A program made the position numbers and the translations under genes. Below the pieces are notes generated by a model, which saw only the letters and a program-made list of their open reading frames with translations, was not told the DNA's origin and ran no database searches. 64,000 nt of DNA from DASUPK01 sp963800285 (lineage in GTDB: Bacteria > Actinomycetota > Thermoleophilia > Solirubrobacterales > 70-9): assembly GCA_963800285.1 (NCBI GenBank), contig CAWDAL010000012.1, positions 124,001-188,000 of the forward strand. Direction: 5' to 3'. This document shows positions 15,547 through 23,147 of the stretch, piece after piece (the stretch's first letter is position 1; the number at the start of each line of letters is the position of its first letter).

Positions 15547-15644
15547 CGCAAAAGCCCCCCAGGGCGGCCGTGCAGGCTAGCAAGCGATCTTGCAAGAGCC
15601 AAGCCGCACAAGCACGGCGGCCGGCCCCTCGGGACTGCGTTCGA

Positions 15645-16190
15645 CTATAGAGGGCAGCTTCCCCATAAGCCGCGGCCAAGCACGCCGGCGCGGGTCGCCA
15701 GGCGGGCGAAGAGAGGGGCGAAAGAATCGTTCGGCGGGATCGTCAACGTCCGCGCCAGCCCCCGTCGGGCGAGCTCGGCGTTGACGAAGAGCGGCCGAGC
15801 ATTCGCTCGAGGCAGGTACACGTAGGCGAGCAGGCGGCCGTAGACGTCGCGCCGCTCGTCGTCGAAGCGGAGCGTGACCGTCTTCCCGTAGACGAGCCGG
15901 TCGTTCACCTCGTGCGCTCTTGGCCCGCCGCACTGGACCGGCGTGCCGGGCTTGACGGTCTCGGGCGTGTCGATGCCGATGTAGCGGACGGTCTCCTCGT
16001 CGCCGTCCGCGAGCCGGACGTCGATCGTGTCGCCGTCGACGACGCTGGTGACGCGGGCGGTCAGCGGTCCCTGCGGCTCCGCTGGGTCACCGTCCTGAAC
16101 CCCGCAGCGCGAAAAGGCGAGCGCGATCAGAGCTGCGGCAATGAAGAGGGGTGCCCGGAGGGCGCGCCGGCGCATGCGAAGTGAGCTCAT
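15645..16190 (-). CDS. Thermonuclease-family (SNase-like) protein, probably secreted
   Basis: 181 residues. The N-terminal hydrophobic segment (about 13-28) is followed by a Cys (FSRCGVQDG), compatible with a signal or lipoprotein-like export sequence. The rest is an SNase domain: VTSVVDGDTIDVRLADG, VRYIGIDTPET (catalytic Arg and Asp region), RLVYGKTVTLRFDDERRDVYGRLLAYVYL (Glu/Arg catalytic region) and FVNAELARRGLAR. The predicted activity is Ca-dependent phosphodiester hydrolysis outside the cell. Monocistronic and convergent with the repeat side. Confidence 0.85.
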   Translation of the reverse strand: MSSLRMRRRALRAPLFIAAALIALAFSRCGVQDGDPAEPQGPLTARVTSVVDGDTIDVRLADGDEETVRYIGIDTPETVKPGTPVQCGGPRAHEVNDRLVYGKTVTLRFDDERRDVYGRLLAYVYLPRANARPLFVNAELARRGLARTLTIPPNDSFAPLFARLATRAGVLGRGLWGSCPL

Positions 16191-16230
16191 CCTTCGATGA
16201 TGCGCGGGCGGGGGGAACTATCCGTCCTCT

Positions 16231-16264
16231 GGCGCCTTATTCCCGTATGGGGGAACAAGGCGCC
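16231..16264. repeat. Imperfect palindrome (hairpin) upstream of the thermonuclease gene
   Basis: GGCGCCTTATTCCC (16231-16244) pairs with GGGGAACAAGGCGCC (16250-16264) with one mismatch. The right arm plus flank (AACAAGGCGCCAACT) recurs exactly at about 9636-9650 inside membrane paralog 3, followed in both places by TGG-rich sequence. Either a terminator for the aldolase side or a short mobile palindromic repeat. Confidence 0.5.
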
Positions 16265-16327
16265 AACTCATGGGCCCGTCCCCGCTCGGGCCGGTCTTCA
16301 TTGCCGGTGTTCGCAGTTCGTCGGCCG

Positions 16328-17248
16328 CTAAGGAATCCGCCGTACGCTGCCGAGCAGCGTCTCCTTGATCTGGCCGATGATCTCGAGCGCCTCGCCCTTC
16401 TCGCGCTGCCATACATTGCGGCCGAAGATCACGCCCGAGCCGCCCGCCTCCATGATCGTGCGGGTGTGCGATAGCACCGTCTCGTCATCGGTCTTCGACC
16501 CGCCCGAGAGCACGACCAGGGAGCGCCCCGCGGACTCGACGATCTGGCGGACGGCCTCCTCGGGGGAGACCTCCATCTCGTTGTAGGGGGCGGGCTGGTC
16601 GGAGTCCTTCTCGGGGTCGAACTTCGGGAAGTTGAGCTTGACGACGTCGGCGCCCATCTCCATCGCCATGCGAGCGGCGTAGTCGATCGCGTAGAACGAG
16701 TTCGCTCCGCCCTTTGCGTCGATCGCGGAGCCGCGCGGGTATGACCAGACGATCAGCGGCATGCCGAAGCGCTCGCAGTCCTCGCGAACTCCCTTGAGCT
16801 GGAGCAGGTCCTCGTCCTGGCGCGGCGAGCCGACGTACATCGTGTAGCCGACCGCGTCGGCGCCGAGCCGCACCGCGTCCTCGACCGAGGCGTTGACGGT
16901 CGAGAGCGCGTCGCCTGAGGGCGGGACGTCGGTCTTGCCGTTGACCTTGAGGATCAGCGGCACCTGGCCCGCGTAGTCCGGGTAGTAGCGGCTCGCCAGG
17001 CCGATCTGGCAAGCGATCGCCGAGTAGCCGGCCTCCGCGGCGAGACTGAACTGGTACTCCGGATCCTTGGAGGCCGGGTTCGGGAAGAAGTCGCGAGGGC
17101 CGTGCTCGATTCCCTGGTCGATCGGGAGCAGCATCAGGGTCCCGTTGCCGGGGCCGTAGTCGAAGAGAAGCCGGCGCAGCCGCGCGCGCTTGCCGGGCGA
17201 GAGCGTTGCGAGCAGCGACTTCTGCTCGGTGATCGACTTGACTTCCAT
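16328..17248 (-). CDS. Fructose-bisphosphate aldolase class I (DhnA/FbaB type)
   Basis: 306 residues. The frame is open further upstream, but ATG 17248 is preceded by an excellent AGGAGGT ribosome-binding site and gives the expected N-terminus (MEVKSITEQKSLLATL). TIM-barrel DhnA-family motifs: LLPIDQGIEHGP, SFYAIDYAARMAMEMGADVVKLNFPK (the VVK lysine is the Schiff-base residue), LVVLSGGSKTDDE and GGSGVIFGRNVWQR. It cleaves or condenses fructose-1,6-bisphosphate. Enolase elsewhere in the window is also glycolytic, but the two are not linked. Specificity within the DhnA family cannot be proven from sequence. Confidence 0.88.
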   Translation of the reverse strand: MEVKSITEQKSLLATLSPGKRARLRRLLFDYGPGNGTLMLLPIDQGIEHGPRDFFPNPASKDPEYQFSLAAEAGYSAIACQIGLASRYYPDYAGQVPLILKVNGKTDVPPSGDALSTVNASVEDAVRLGADAVGYTMYVGSPRQDEDLLQLKGVREDCERFGMPLIVWSYPRGSAIDAKGGANSFYAIDYAARMAMEMGADVVKLNFPKFDPEKDSDQPAPYNEMEVSPEEAVRQIVESAGRSLVVLSGGSKTDDETVLSHTRTIMEAGGSGVIFGRNVWQREKGEALEIIGQIKETLLGSVRRIP

Positions 17249-17357
17249 CTTCGCGATTACCTCCTGCGTTGAGCCTTGGCGGGCCAGTATTGCCGATCTT
17301 CTGAGAGGGCTCCGTCCGTAACCCAGGCGCCGGCAAACTTCATCCCCCGAGGCTGTC

Positions 17358-18485
17358 ATGGTCCCGCCCGTGCTGGAGCACAACTTCACGGGGACGCCGT
17401 TCACCCTCGGAATCGAGGAGGAGTTGATGATCTGCGACGCCGAGAGCCTCGAGCTGTCGCAGTCGATCGAGGTGATCCTCGGCGCCCTGCCCGACGACCT
17501 CCCGGGCGAGGTGAAGCCCGAGTTGATGCAGTCCGTGCTCGAGGTGGCGACCCGGCCCTGCGGAGGGGTCGCCGAGGCGGGGGAGCAGCTGCGCGAGCTC
17601 CGGCGGACCGTTCGCCGGGTGGCCGCGGAGAACGGGCTCGCGATCGGCGCGGCCGGGACCCATCCCGCCGCCCTCTACGAGGACCAGCTGATCGTCGACC
17701 GCCCGCGCTACAAGGAGCTGGCGGCCGAGCTCAGCTGGATCGCGGAGCAGGAGCTCATCTTCGGCACCCACGTCCACGTTGGGATCGACGACGCTGAGAA
17801 GGCGATCTACGTCGCCGATGGCATGCGCGGCTACCTGCCGCTGCTGCTCGGCATGTCGTCGAACTCGCCGCTCTGGCGCGGGAAGACGACGGGGATGATG
17901 TCCTCGCGTACGCCCGTGTTCCGGGCCTTTCCGAGAGTGGGGATCCCGCCGTACTACGGCACCTGGGACATCTACTCCCATCGGGTTGAGCAGATGATGC
18001 GCGGCGGAGCGATCCCGGACTACACCTACCTGTGGTGGGACGTGCGCCCGCACCCGAACCTCGGGACCGTCGAGCTGCGTGTCTTCGACCAGCAGACGCA
18101 CATCGAGCACACCATCGGCTTCGCCGCCCTCTCCCAGGCCCTCGCCCATCGGCTCGCCGCCGACTACGACGAGGGTGTCCCCAGCATCGAGCATCCCCAC
18201 GAGCTGATCGACGACAACAAGGTCCGAGCGGCCGTCGTCGGGATCGAGGGGAAGCTGATCGACTTCGACCACGGACTCGAGGTGCCCGGCGGGAAGATGG
18301 CCCGAGGCGTGATCGACGACCTCAGCCAGCACGCGCGGGAGCTCGGCTGCGAGGCCGAGCTGGCCACGCTGCGGGACCTCGTGGAGGACGGCACCGGCGC
18401 CCGCCGCCAGCTCAACTGGCTCTCCGACCACGCCGAGATCGGCGGTCTGATGACCGAGATCGTCGCCGCCAGCGACCCGGATTGA
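17358..18485 (+). CDS. Carboxylate-amine ligase, YbdK / glutamate-cysteine ligase type 2 family
   Basis: 375 residues, normal for the family. FTLGIEEELMICD at the start carries the metal-binding Glu residues, followed by RPCGG, GAAGTHPAA, GTHVHVGIDD, MSSNSPLW, PYYGTWDIY and VRPHPNLGTVELRVFDQQT. These belong to the ATP-dependent GCS2 family, which makes gamma-glutamyl amides such as gamma-glutamylcysteine. In actinobacteria, members serve in ergothioneine, mycothiol-like or unknown pathways; no other thiol gene is adjacent, so the substrate is open. Divergent from the aldolase. Confidence 0.85.
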   Translation: MVPPVLEHNFTGTPFTLGIEEELMICDAESLELSQSIEVILGALPDDLPGEVKPELMQSVLEVATRPCGGVAEAGEQLRELRRTVRRVAAENGLAIGAAGTHPAALYEDQLIVDRPRYKELAAELSWIAEQELIFGTHVHVGIDDAEKAIYVADGMRGYLPLLLGMSSNSPLWRGKTTGMMSSRTPVFRAFPRVGIPPYYGTWDIYSHRVEQMMRGGAIPDYTYLWWDVRPHPNLGTVELRVFDQQTHIEHTIGFAALSQALAHRLAADYDEGVPSIEHPHELIDDNKVRAAVVGIEGKLIDFDHGLEVPGGKMARGVIDDLSQHARELGCEAELATLRDLVEDGTGARRQLNWLSDHAEIGGLMTEIVAASDPD

Positions 18486-18490
18486 CCGGA

Positions 18491-18512
18491 GGTCGCTCCG
18501 AAAGGAGCGACC
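18491..18512 (+). terminator. Tetraloop hairpin after the carboxylate-amine ligase
   Basis: GGTCGCTCC (18491-18499), GAAA loop, GGAGCGACC (18504-18512): a perfect 9-bp stem with a GNRA loop, 6 bp after the stop. There is no T-run, as is common in high-GC actinobacteria. Confidence 0.6.
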
Positions 18513-18614
18513 CGTCTGATGGAGCGTCGGAATCGAACCAGTTCCGGGGCCTGCGCTACGCTTTTAGTAGCTGAATACCGGATTCTTGCAGCGTGAACTT
18601 TGAATTCCGTATCA

Positions 18615-18917
18615 ATGGCTGCGACAAAGCCAATCGAACGCGCTCTCGAGCTGCTCGGCAGGCGCTGGGCGCTGCGCCTGGTCTGGGAGCTGCGGCGGAG
18701 CACCCTGGCGTTCTCGGAGCTTCGGCAGCGGACCGGGATCAGCCCTTCGGTCCTCTCGGCGAGGCTCGCCGAGCTGGTCGATGCCGGGATCCTCGAGCGC
18801 GACACCGGGCGGCGCTACCGCCTCAGCGGCCGGGGCCGCGAGCTCGCCCGTTTGCTCTACGAGCTCAACCGATGGGCCGAGCAGGCAGGGGTATCCTCGC
18901 GGAGTGAGCTCGCCTGA
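18615..18917 (+). CDS. HxlR-type winged-helix transcriptional regulator
   Basis: 100 residues from ATG 18615 (a TTG at 18600 is the alternative). The layout is HxlR-like: PIERALELLGRRWALRLVWEL, FSELRQRTGISPSVLSARLAELVDAGILER (recognition helix), then the wing RRYRLSGRGRELARLL. Such proteins sense redox or metabolite signals and often control adjacent genes. It is the first gene of a tightly packed run; the next gene starts 14 bp before its stop. No cysteine is present, so a thiol switch is unlikely. Confidence 0.85.
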   Translation: MAATKPIERALELLGRRWALRLVWELRRSTLAFSELRQRTGISPSVLSARLAELVDAGILERDTGRRYRLSGRGRELARLLYELNRWAEQAGVSSRSELA

Positions 18918-19686
18918 GTTAAGCGTCGTCTGCCGGAGCTGCGGCGAGGAGGTCAGCCCGTACGTCACCGAGTGCCCGTATTGCGGCACCCGGCTTCGCA
19001 AGCGGGCGCCGAAGCTGGAGCTGCGCGGCGAGGAGCTCACCCCGAAGCAGTCGCGCCGCACGCGCCGGCGCATCGCGAGGGCTCAGCGAACGGACCGGCT
19101 TGCCCAGCGGCCCTACGCCGTGCTCGCGGCGATCCTCGTGCCCGCCGTGATCGTGCTTCTCCGGGTTGCGAGCCCGTCGCTCGATACCTTCGGCCTGGGA
19201 GGGATCCTCGGGCCGGTCGGCGGCGACTGGTGGCGCTACCTCGCGGCCCCCTTCATCTATCCCGACATCGGGTACCTCTTCGTCGCCTCGGTCGGCATCG
19301 CCATCTTCGGCTTCGCCGTCGAGCAGCGGCTGGGGACCATCCCGACGGCGATCCTGATCGTGGCGTGCGGCTCGCTCGGAATGCTCGCGGCGGACGGCAT
19401 GCAGACGGCATTCGCGCCCAGCAACGACGTGCTCTTCGCCGCCGGTGGAAACGGGATCGCCCTCGGGCTCCTGGCCTGCTGGGCCGTGATCCGCGGCGCT
19501 GAGGTTCGCTCGCGGCCCGGTGAGGACGTGGAGGTGATCGGCGCGGCCGTCGCCGCGGCAGTCCTGATCCTGTTGCCGCTCGTGGACGACTACGCGAACG
19601 TCTTCGCCGGCCTGGGGGGCGCGCTGGTGGGCGCCGCCTGCGGCCTGGTCGCGGCCTTCGCCCGACGTGAAAGGCGGCCGGGTTGA
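18904..19686 (+). CDS. Zinc-ribbon rhomboid-like membrane protein lacking the catalytic dyad (pseudo-rhomboid)
   Basis: 260 residues from GTG 18904. Residues 10-27 form a zinc ribbon (CRSCGEE...CPYCG). A basic linker follows, then about six membrane segments. Rhomboid landmarks are visible: GGDWWRYLAAPFIY (WR-motif loop), FGFAVEQRLG, and AAGGNGIALGLL, where active rhomboids have GxSG. The serine position is Asn183. The last segment reads ANVFAGLGGALVG, where the catalytic His of the AHxGG motif is Gly236. Both catalytic residues are therefore missing. Probably a non-proteolytic membrane-protein-binding rhomboid relative. The TGA stop overlaps the next TTG start. Confidence 0.75.
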   Translation: MSSPELSVVCRSCGEEVSPYVTECPYCGTRLRKRAPKLELRGEELTPKQSRRTRRRIARAQRTDRLAQRPYAVLAAILVPAVIVLLRVASPSLDTFGLGGILGPVGGDWWRYLAAPFIYPDIGYLFVASVGIAIFGFAVEQRLGTIPTAILIVACGSLGMLAADGMQTAFAPSNDVLFAAGGNGIALGLLACWAVIRGAEVRSRPGEDVEVIGAAVAAAVLILLPLVDDYANVFAGLGGALVGAACGLVAAFARRERRPG

Positions 19687-20339
19687 CGGTCGAGCGGTTC
19701 ATCTCGGTCACTCCCGAGATTCACGACTACGCCGTGGAGCACAGCTCATTTCGAGACGGAACCGTTCCGGAGGTCGAGCGTGCCGGCCGGGAGATGGGTG
19801 AGCTCGCGGAGATGCAGATCGGCGGCGATCAGGCTGCCTTCATGACCGTCCTGGTCGCAGCGACCGGCGCGCAGCAAGCACTGGAGGTCGGGACGTTCCT
19901 GGGCTACGGCGCTTTGGCGATCGCTCGCGGGCTCCCGGCGGACGGCAAGCTGATCTGTTGTGAACTCAAGGAGGAGTACGCGAGGCGGGCGCGCGAACAC
20001 CTCGCGGCGGCGGGCCTCGACGATCGGGTCGAGATCAGGGTGGGTCCCGCCCTCGAGACTCTCGCGGCCATGGAGCGCACCGAGCAATTCGACTTCGCCT
20101 TCCTCGACGCCGACAAGACCGAATACATCGACTACTTCGAGGAGACGCTCGCGCGGCTGCGCCCGAACAGGCTGATCATGCTCGACAACACCCTGCGGGA
20201 GGGAACCGTCCTCGACCCGGGTGATTCCGAGGCCGCGCGGGTCACGGCCGAGCTCAACGACCGGTTGAGCACCGATGAGCGTGTCGATGTCGCGTTCCTC
20301 ACCGTCGCCGACGGAATCACTCTGATCCGTAAGCGATGA
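19683..20339 (+). CDS. SAM-dependent O-methyltransferase (caffeoyl-CoA OMT / class I family)
   Basis: 218 residues from TTG 19683 (TTGA overlap with the preceding stop). Rossmann SAM-binding core: ALEVGTFLGYGALAIARGLP, then ICCELKEEYARRAREHL, FDFAFLDADKTEYIDYFE (metal-binding Asp region) and LIMLDNTLREGTVLDP. The DADK and DN motifs match the cation-dependent catechol/caffeoyl-CoA O-methyltransferases. The acceptor is unknown. The ATGA overlap with the following acetyltransferase supports one operon. Confidence 0.88.
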   Translation: MTVERFISVTPEIHDYAVEHSSFRDGTVPEVERAGREMGELAEMQIGGDQAAFMTVLVAATGAQQALEVGTFLGYGALAIARGLPADGKLICCELKEEYARRAREHLAAAGLDDRVEIRVGPALETLAAMERTEQFDFAFLDADKTEYIDYFEETLARLRPNRLIMLDNTLREGTVLDPGDSEAARVTAELNDRLSTDERVDVAFLTVADGITLIRKR

Positions 20340-21106
20340 GCGGTCTTCCGGCGGATGACCGGAGCTGGTTCGAGCTGGTCCTTCACAACCAGCCGCAGGT
20401 CTGGCGGCTGATCGCTGACTCATGCGGCGGAGAGGTGATCGAGGAGGGCGAGCTGCTGGCGGCGATCGTTCCCCGGTCCCCCAACCGCAGCTTCTTCAAC
20501 TCGGTCTTCTACTTCGACACCGATGGGCTGATCGAGCAGATTCCGCGGCTGGCGGAGGCGTACGACGGCGCGGGGGTGAACGCGTGGACCGTCTGGATCC
20601 CCAATGACGACGAGCGGGCCCGGGCCGCGCTGCAGGAAGCCGGCCATGTCCTCGACGCGACGCCGCGGGCCATGGGGCTGGAGCTCGCCGGCCTGCGGGT
20701 ACCGGAGCCCGACCCCGAGCTCGAGATCCGCGAGGAGATGGACATGGAGAGCCTGACCGAGATCAATCGGATCGCGTACGGATATCCGCCAGGCGACTTC
20801 CCGCCGATGACCAGATTGCCGGACACGAGGTGCTTCCTCGCCGGCCTGAAGGGCAAGACCGTCGGCACCACTCTGCTTTGGGATTCCGGCGACGACGTGG
20901 AGGTGACCCTGGTCGCCACCCTGCCCGAGGCGCGCGGGCGCGGCATTGCCGGTCGCCTGATGGGCCACGCGCTGGAGCGCGAGCGCGGCCGAGGCAAGTT
21001 GGCCTCCACCTTGATCTCGACCAAACTCGGTTTCCCGGTCTACGAAAAGCTCGGCTACTCAGACGTCGGCGGTTTCGAGATGTGGGAAATGCGGAAGCCG
21101 GGGTAG
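20336..21106 (+). CDS. GNAT-family N-acetyltransferase
   Basis: 256 residues from ATG 20336. The N-terminal half (1-120) is a divergent GNAT-like fold. The C-terminal half has the acetyl-CoA-binding motif VTLVATLPEARGRGIAGRLMGHAL (RGRGIAGRL pyrophosphate loop) and the family ending VYEKLGYSDVGGFEMWE. It is translationally coupled to the methyltransferase. Substrate unknown; two-domain GNATs of this sort act on small molecules or amino-acid derivatives. Confidence 0.8.
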   Translation: MSGLPADDRSWFELVLHNQPQVWRLIADSCGGEVIEEGELLAAIVPRSPNRSFFNSVFYFDTDGLIEQIPRLAEAYDGAGVNAWTVWIPNDDERARAALQEAGHVLDATPRAMGLELAGLRVPEPDPELEIREEMDMESLTEINRIAYGYPPGDFPPMTRLPDTRCFLAGLKGKTVGTTLLWDSGDDVEVTLVATLPEARGRGIAGRLMGHALERERGRGKLASTLISTKLGFPVYEKLGYSDVGGFEMWEMRKPG

Positions 21107-21116
21107 TGTCCTCGCC

Positions 21117-21455
21117 GTGGCGGCGCGCTATACGGACGAGCAGATCGACGCCGCAATCGATGCCATCTCGGATCCCGAGGCGTTCAAGGAGGCCGAGCGG
21201 CAGGTGGCTCGCGCCGCGCCTCGGCTGCAGAAGATCCTCGCCGAGGCGCTCGGCGCCGGCGGCTGGTTCGGCGAGTCCCATGACGCTGAGGCGCTGCGGG
21301 CTGCGACCGTCCCGGACGAAGAGGCGCGGCTGACCGCCGTGCGCACGCTGCTGGCCGAGGAGGCCCGCATGGGAATGATGGTTGGGGTCGCTGTCGGCTG
21401 GGCATTGGCCGATCAGCTCGAAGAGCAGGAATCCGAACCGACGAAGGAGGACTGA
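21117..21455 (+). CDS. Small conserved protein of unknown function
   Basis: 112 residues from GTG 21117, 10 bp after the acetyltransferase stop. Mostly helical: YTDEQIDAAIDAISDPEAFKEAERQVARAAP, then a Gly-rich turn (GAGGWFGESHD) and a second helical region ending EEARMGMMVGVAVGWALADQLEEQE. No domain recognised. It sits in the run between the GNAT protein and the MBL hydrolase. Confidence 0.6.
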   Translation: MAARYTDEQIDAAIDAISDPEAFKEAERQVARAAPRLQKILAEALGAGGWFGESHDAEALRAATVPDEEARLTAVRTLLAEEARMGMMVGVAVGWALADQLEEQESEPTKED

Positions 21456-21460
21456 CCCAG

Positions 21461-22171
21461 ATGGAGATCAACTACATCGGCCACTCCACGGTCGAGCTGG
21501 TGGACGGCGATACGCGTGTGCTCGTCGATCCGTTCCTGGCGCCGAACAACCCGGCGGCCAAGGTCTCGGCGGAGGACGTCGACCCGACGCACGTGGTGAT
21601 CACCCACGCGCATCAGGACCACTACGCCGACGCAATCGCGGTCGGCAAGCGCACGGGTGCCTTCTACGTGGGGATCTCCGAGCTGGCGAACGTGCTCGAC
21701 GAGGAGGGAATCGAGAACTTCGCCGACCCGAACCTCGGGGGCACCGTCGAGTTCGACTGGGGCTGGGTGAAGCTCGTGCAGGCCTTCCACACGAGCACGG
21801 TCCCCGCCGGGGAGCGACCCTTCAGCCCCTCGACGGGCACCGTGATCGGCGCGGCCGCCGGCGCGGTCATCAACCTGGGCGGCAAGACGCTCTACCACCT
21901 GGGCGACACGGCCCTCTTCGGCGACCTCCGGCTGATCGCCGAGCGCACCCCGGTCGACATCGCGTTCATCCCGATCGGCGGGCACTACACGATGGATCGC
22001 CACGACGCCGTGGTCGCGGCGGACTTCGTCGGCGCCGAGACGGTGATCCCCATCCACTACAACACCTTCCCGCCGATCGAGACCGACGCCGAGGCGTTCC
22101 GCTCAGACGTCGAGTCGCAGACGAAGTCGAAGGTCGCGGTGCTGGCGCCCGGGGAGTCGACCTCGGTTTAG
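21461..22171 (+). CDS. Metal-dependent hydrolase, MBL fold (UPF0173/UlaG-like)
   Basis: 236 residues, starting 5 bp after the previous stop. Motifs: NYIGHSTVEL, VITHAHQDHYAD (metal-binding HxHxDH), AFHTSTVP, LYHLGDTALFGD (bridging Asp) and FIPIGGHYTMDRHDA and VIPIHYNTFPPI (metal His). This is the UPF0173 arrangement, related to the L-ascorbate-6-phosphate lactonase UlaG. The physiological substrate is unknown. Probably the last gene of the HxlR-led run. Confidence 0.85.
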   Translation: MEINYIGHSTVELVDGDTRVLVDPFLAPNNPAAKVSAEDVDPTHVVITHAHQDHYADAIAVGKRTGAFYVGISELANVLDEEGIENFADPNLGGTVEFDWGWVKLVQAFHTSTVPAGERPFSPSTGTVIGAAAGAVINLGGKTLYHLGDTALFGDLRLIAERTPVDIAFIPIGGHYTMDRHDAVVAADFVGAETVIPIHYNTFPPIETDAEAFRSDVESQTKSKVAVLAPGESTSV

Positions 22172-22220
22172 CCGCCGCCGAAACTGGCCAGCCAGCCAGT
22201 CCTTGCGCTAGGGTGCGGGC

Positions 22221-23147
22221 ATGAGCACTCAGACGGGACCGTCGCGGGCTGGCCGCGAGGATTTCAAGGCGACCTCCGATCCCGCCCTTCAGGAAGGGGG
22301 CCGCAGCGACGTCAAGCTCCTCGACTACACCCAGCTCTACAACCTCTGGGAGAGGCAGCAGTGGCTGACGCAGGACCTGGACTTCTCGCAGGACCGGATC
22401 GACTGGCACGAGCGGATTCCGGAGCAGGAGCGCTTTCAGCGGATGTACGGCCTCTCGAGCTTCTTCATCGGCGAGCAGAAGGTCGCCGACGAGCTGGGCC
22501 CGATCATGCGCGCCGCCCCGACCGAGGCGCAGCGGATCTTCCTCTCCACTCAGATCGCCGACGAGGCACGCCACGTCCGCTTCTTCGACCGGTTCTTCAG
22601 CGAGGTGGGCGTCCTCGAGGGATCCGACGATCTCCCGCAGCGGCTCGAGGCACTCGACGAGCACGTCAACGACGCCTTTCACACGCTCTTCGACGACCTG
22701 CTGAAGAGCCGGGTCGACCGGCTCGCGCAGGAGCCCGAGGACCTGGAGGCTCTCGTGGAAGCGGTGACGCTCTACCACATGGTCATCGAGGGGATGCTCG
22801 CCCTGACGGGCCAGCACTTCATCATCGACTACAACGAGCGGATGGGGACGCTGCCCGGGTTCGTCGAGGGCTTCTCCAACGTGGCGCGCGACGAGCACCG
22901 CCACATCGCCTTCGGAGTCCGCTTCCTGACCGACTGTGTCGAGCAGGACGACCGCTACCGCGAGGTCATCCAGAGGATGCTCGAGCAGTCACTGCCGGTC
23001 GCGGACGGAGTGATCGAGCCGCCCTGGCCCGAGGAGGAGGACAACACCGAGCTCTTCGGCGCGACCCGCGAGGAGACGCACGCCTTCGCCGCTCAGGCCC
23101 TGACCCGGCGGCTGAAGGTCATCGGGCTGGTGCCCGCTACCGCCTGA
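22221..23147 (+). CDS. R2-like ligand-binding oxidase (R2lox), Mn/Fe ferritin-like protein
   Basis: 308 residues. All six metal ligands can be placed on four helices: Glu85 (FFIGEQKVADELG), Glu115 and His118 (DEARHVRFFDRFF), Glu190 (YHMVIEGML), and Glu225 and His228 (VARDEHRHIAF). Val88 lies three residues after the first Glu and Tyr185 five before the fourth ligand, the positions that form the Tyr-Val ether cross-link in characterised R2lox proteins. This separates it from true ribonucleotide reductase R2, and no NrdA partner is present. The role in vivo of R2lox proteins is not settled. The end overlaps the convergent sigma-factor gene by 11 bp. Confidence 0.85.
   Translation: MSTQTGPSRAGREDFKATSDPALQEGGRSDVKLLDYTQLYNLWERQQWLTQDLDFSQDRIDWHERIPEQERFQRMYGLSSFFIGEQKVADELGPIMRAAPTEAQRIFLSTQIADEARHVRFFDRFFSEVGVLEGSDDLPQRLEALDEHVNDAFHTLFDDLLKSRVDRLAQEPEDLEALVEAVTLYHMVIEGMLALTGQHFIIDYNERMGTLPGFVEGFSNVARDEHRHIAFGVRFLTDCVEQDDRYREVIQRMLEQSLPVADGVIEPPWPEEEDNTELFGATREETHAFAAQALTRRLKVIGLVPATA

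Noticed and set aside
18904..19686. Active rhomboid protease
   Set aside because: The Ser and His positions are Asn and Gly.
22221..23147. Ribonucleotide reductase small subunit
   Set aside because: R2lox cross-link residues and lack of an NrdA partner favour the R2-like oxidase.
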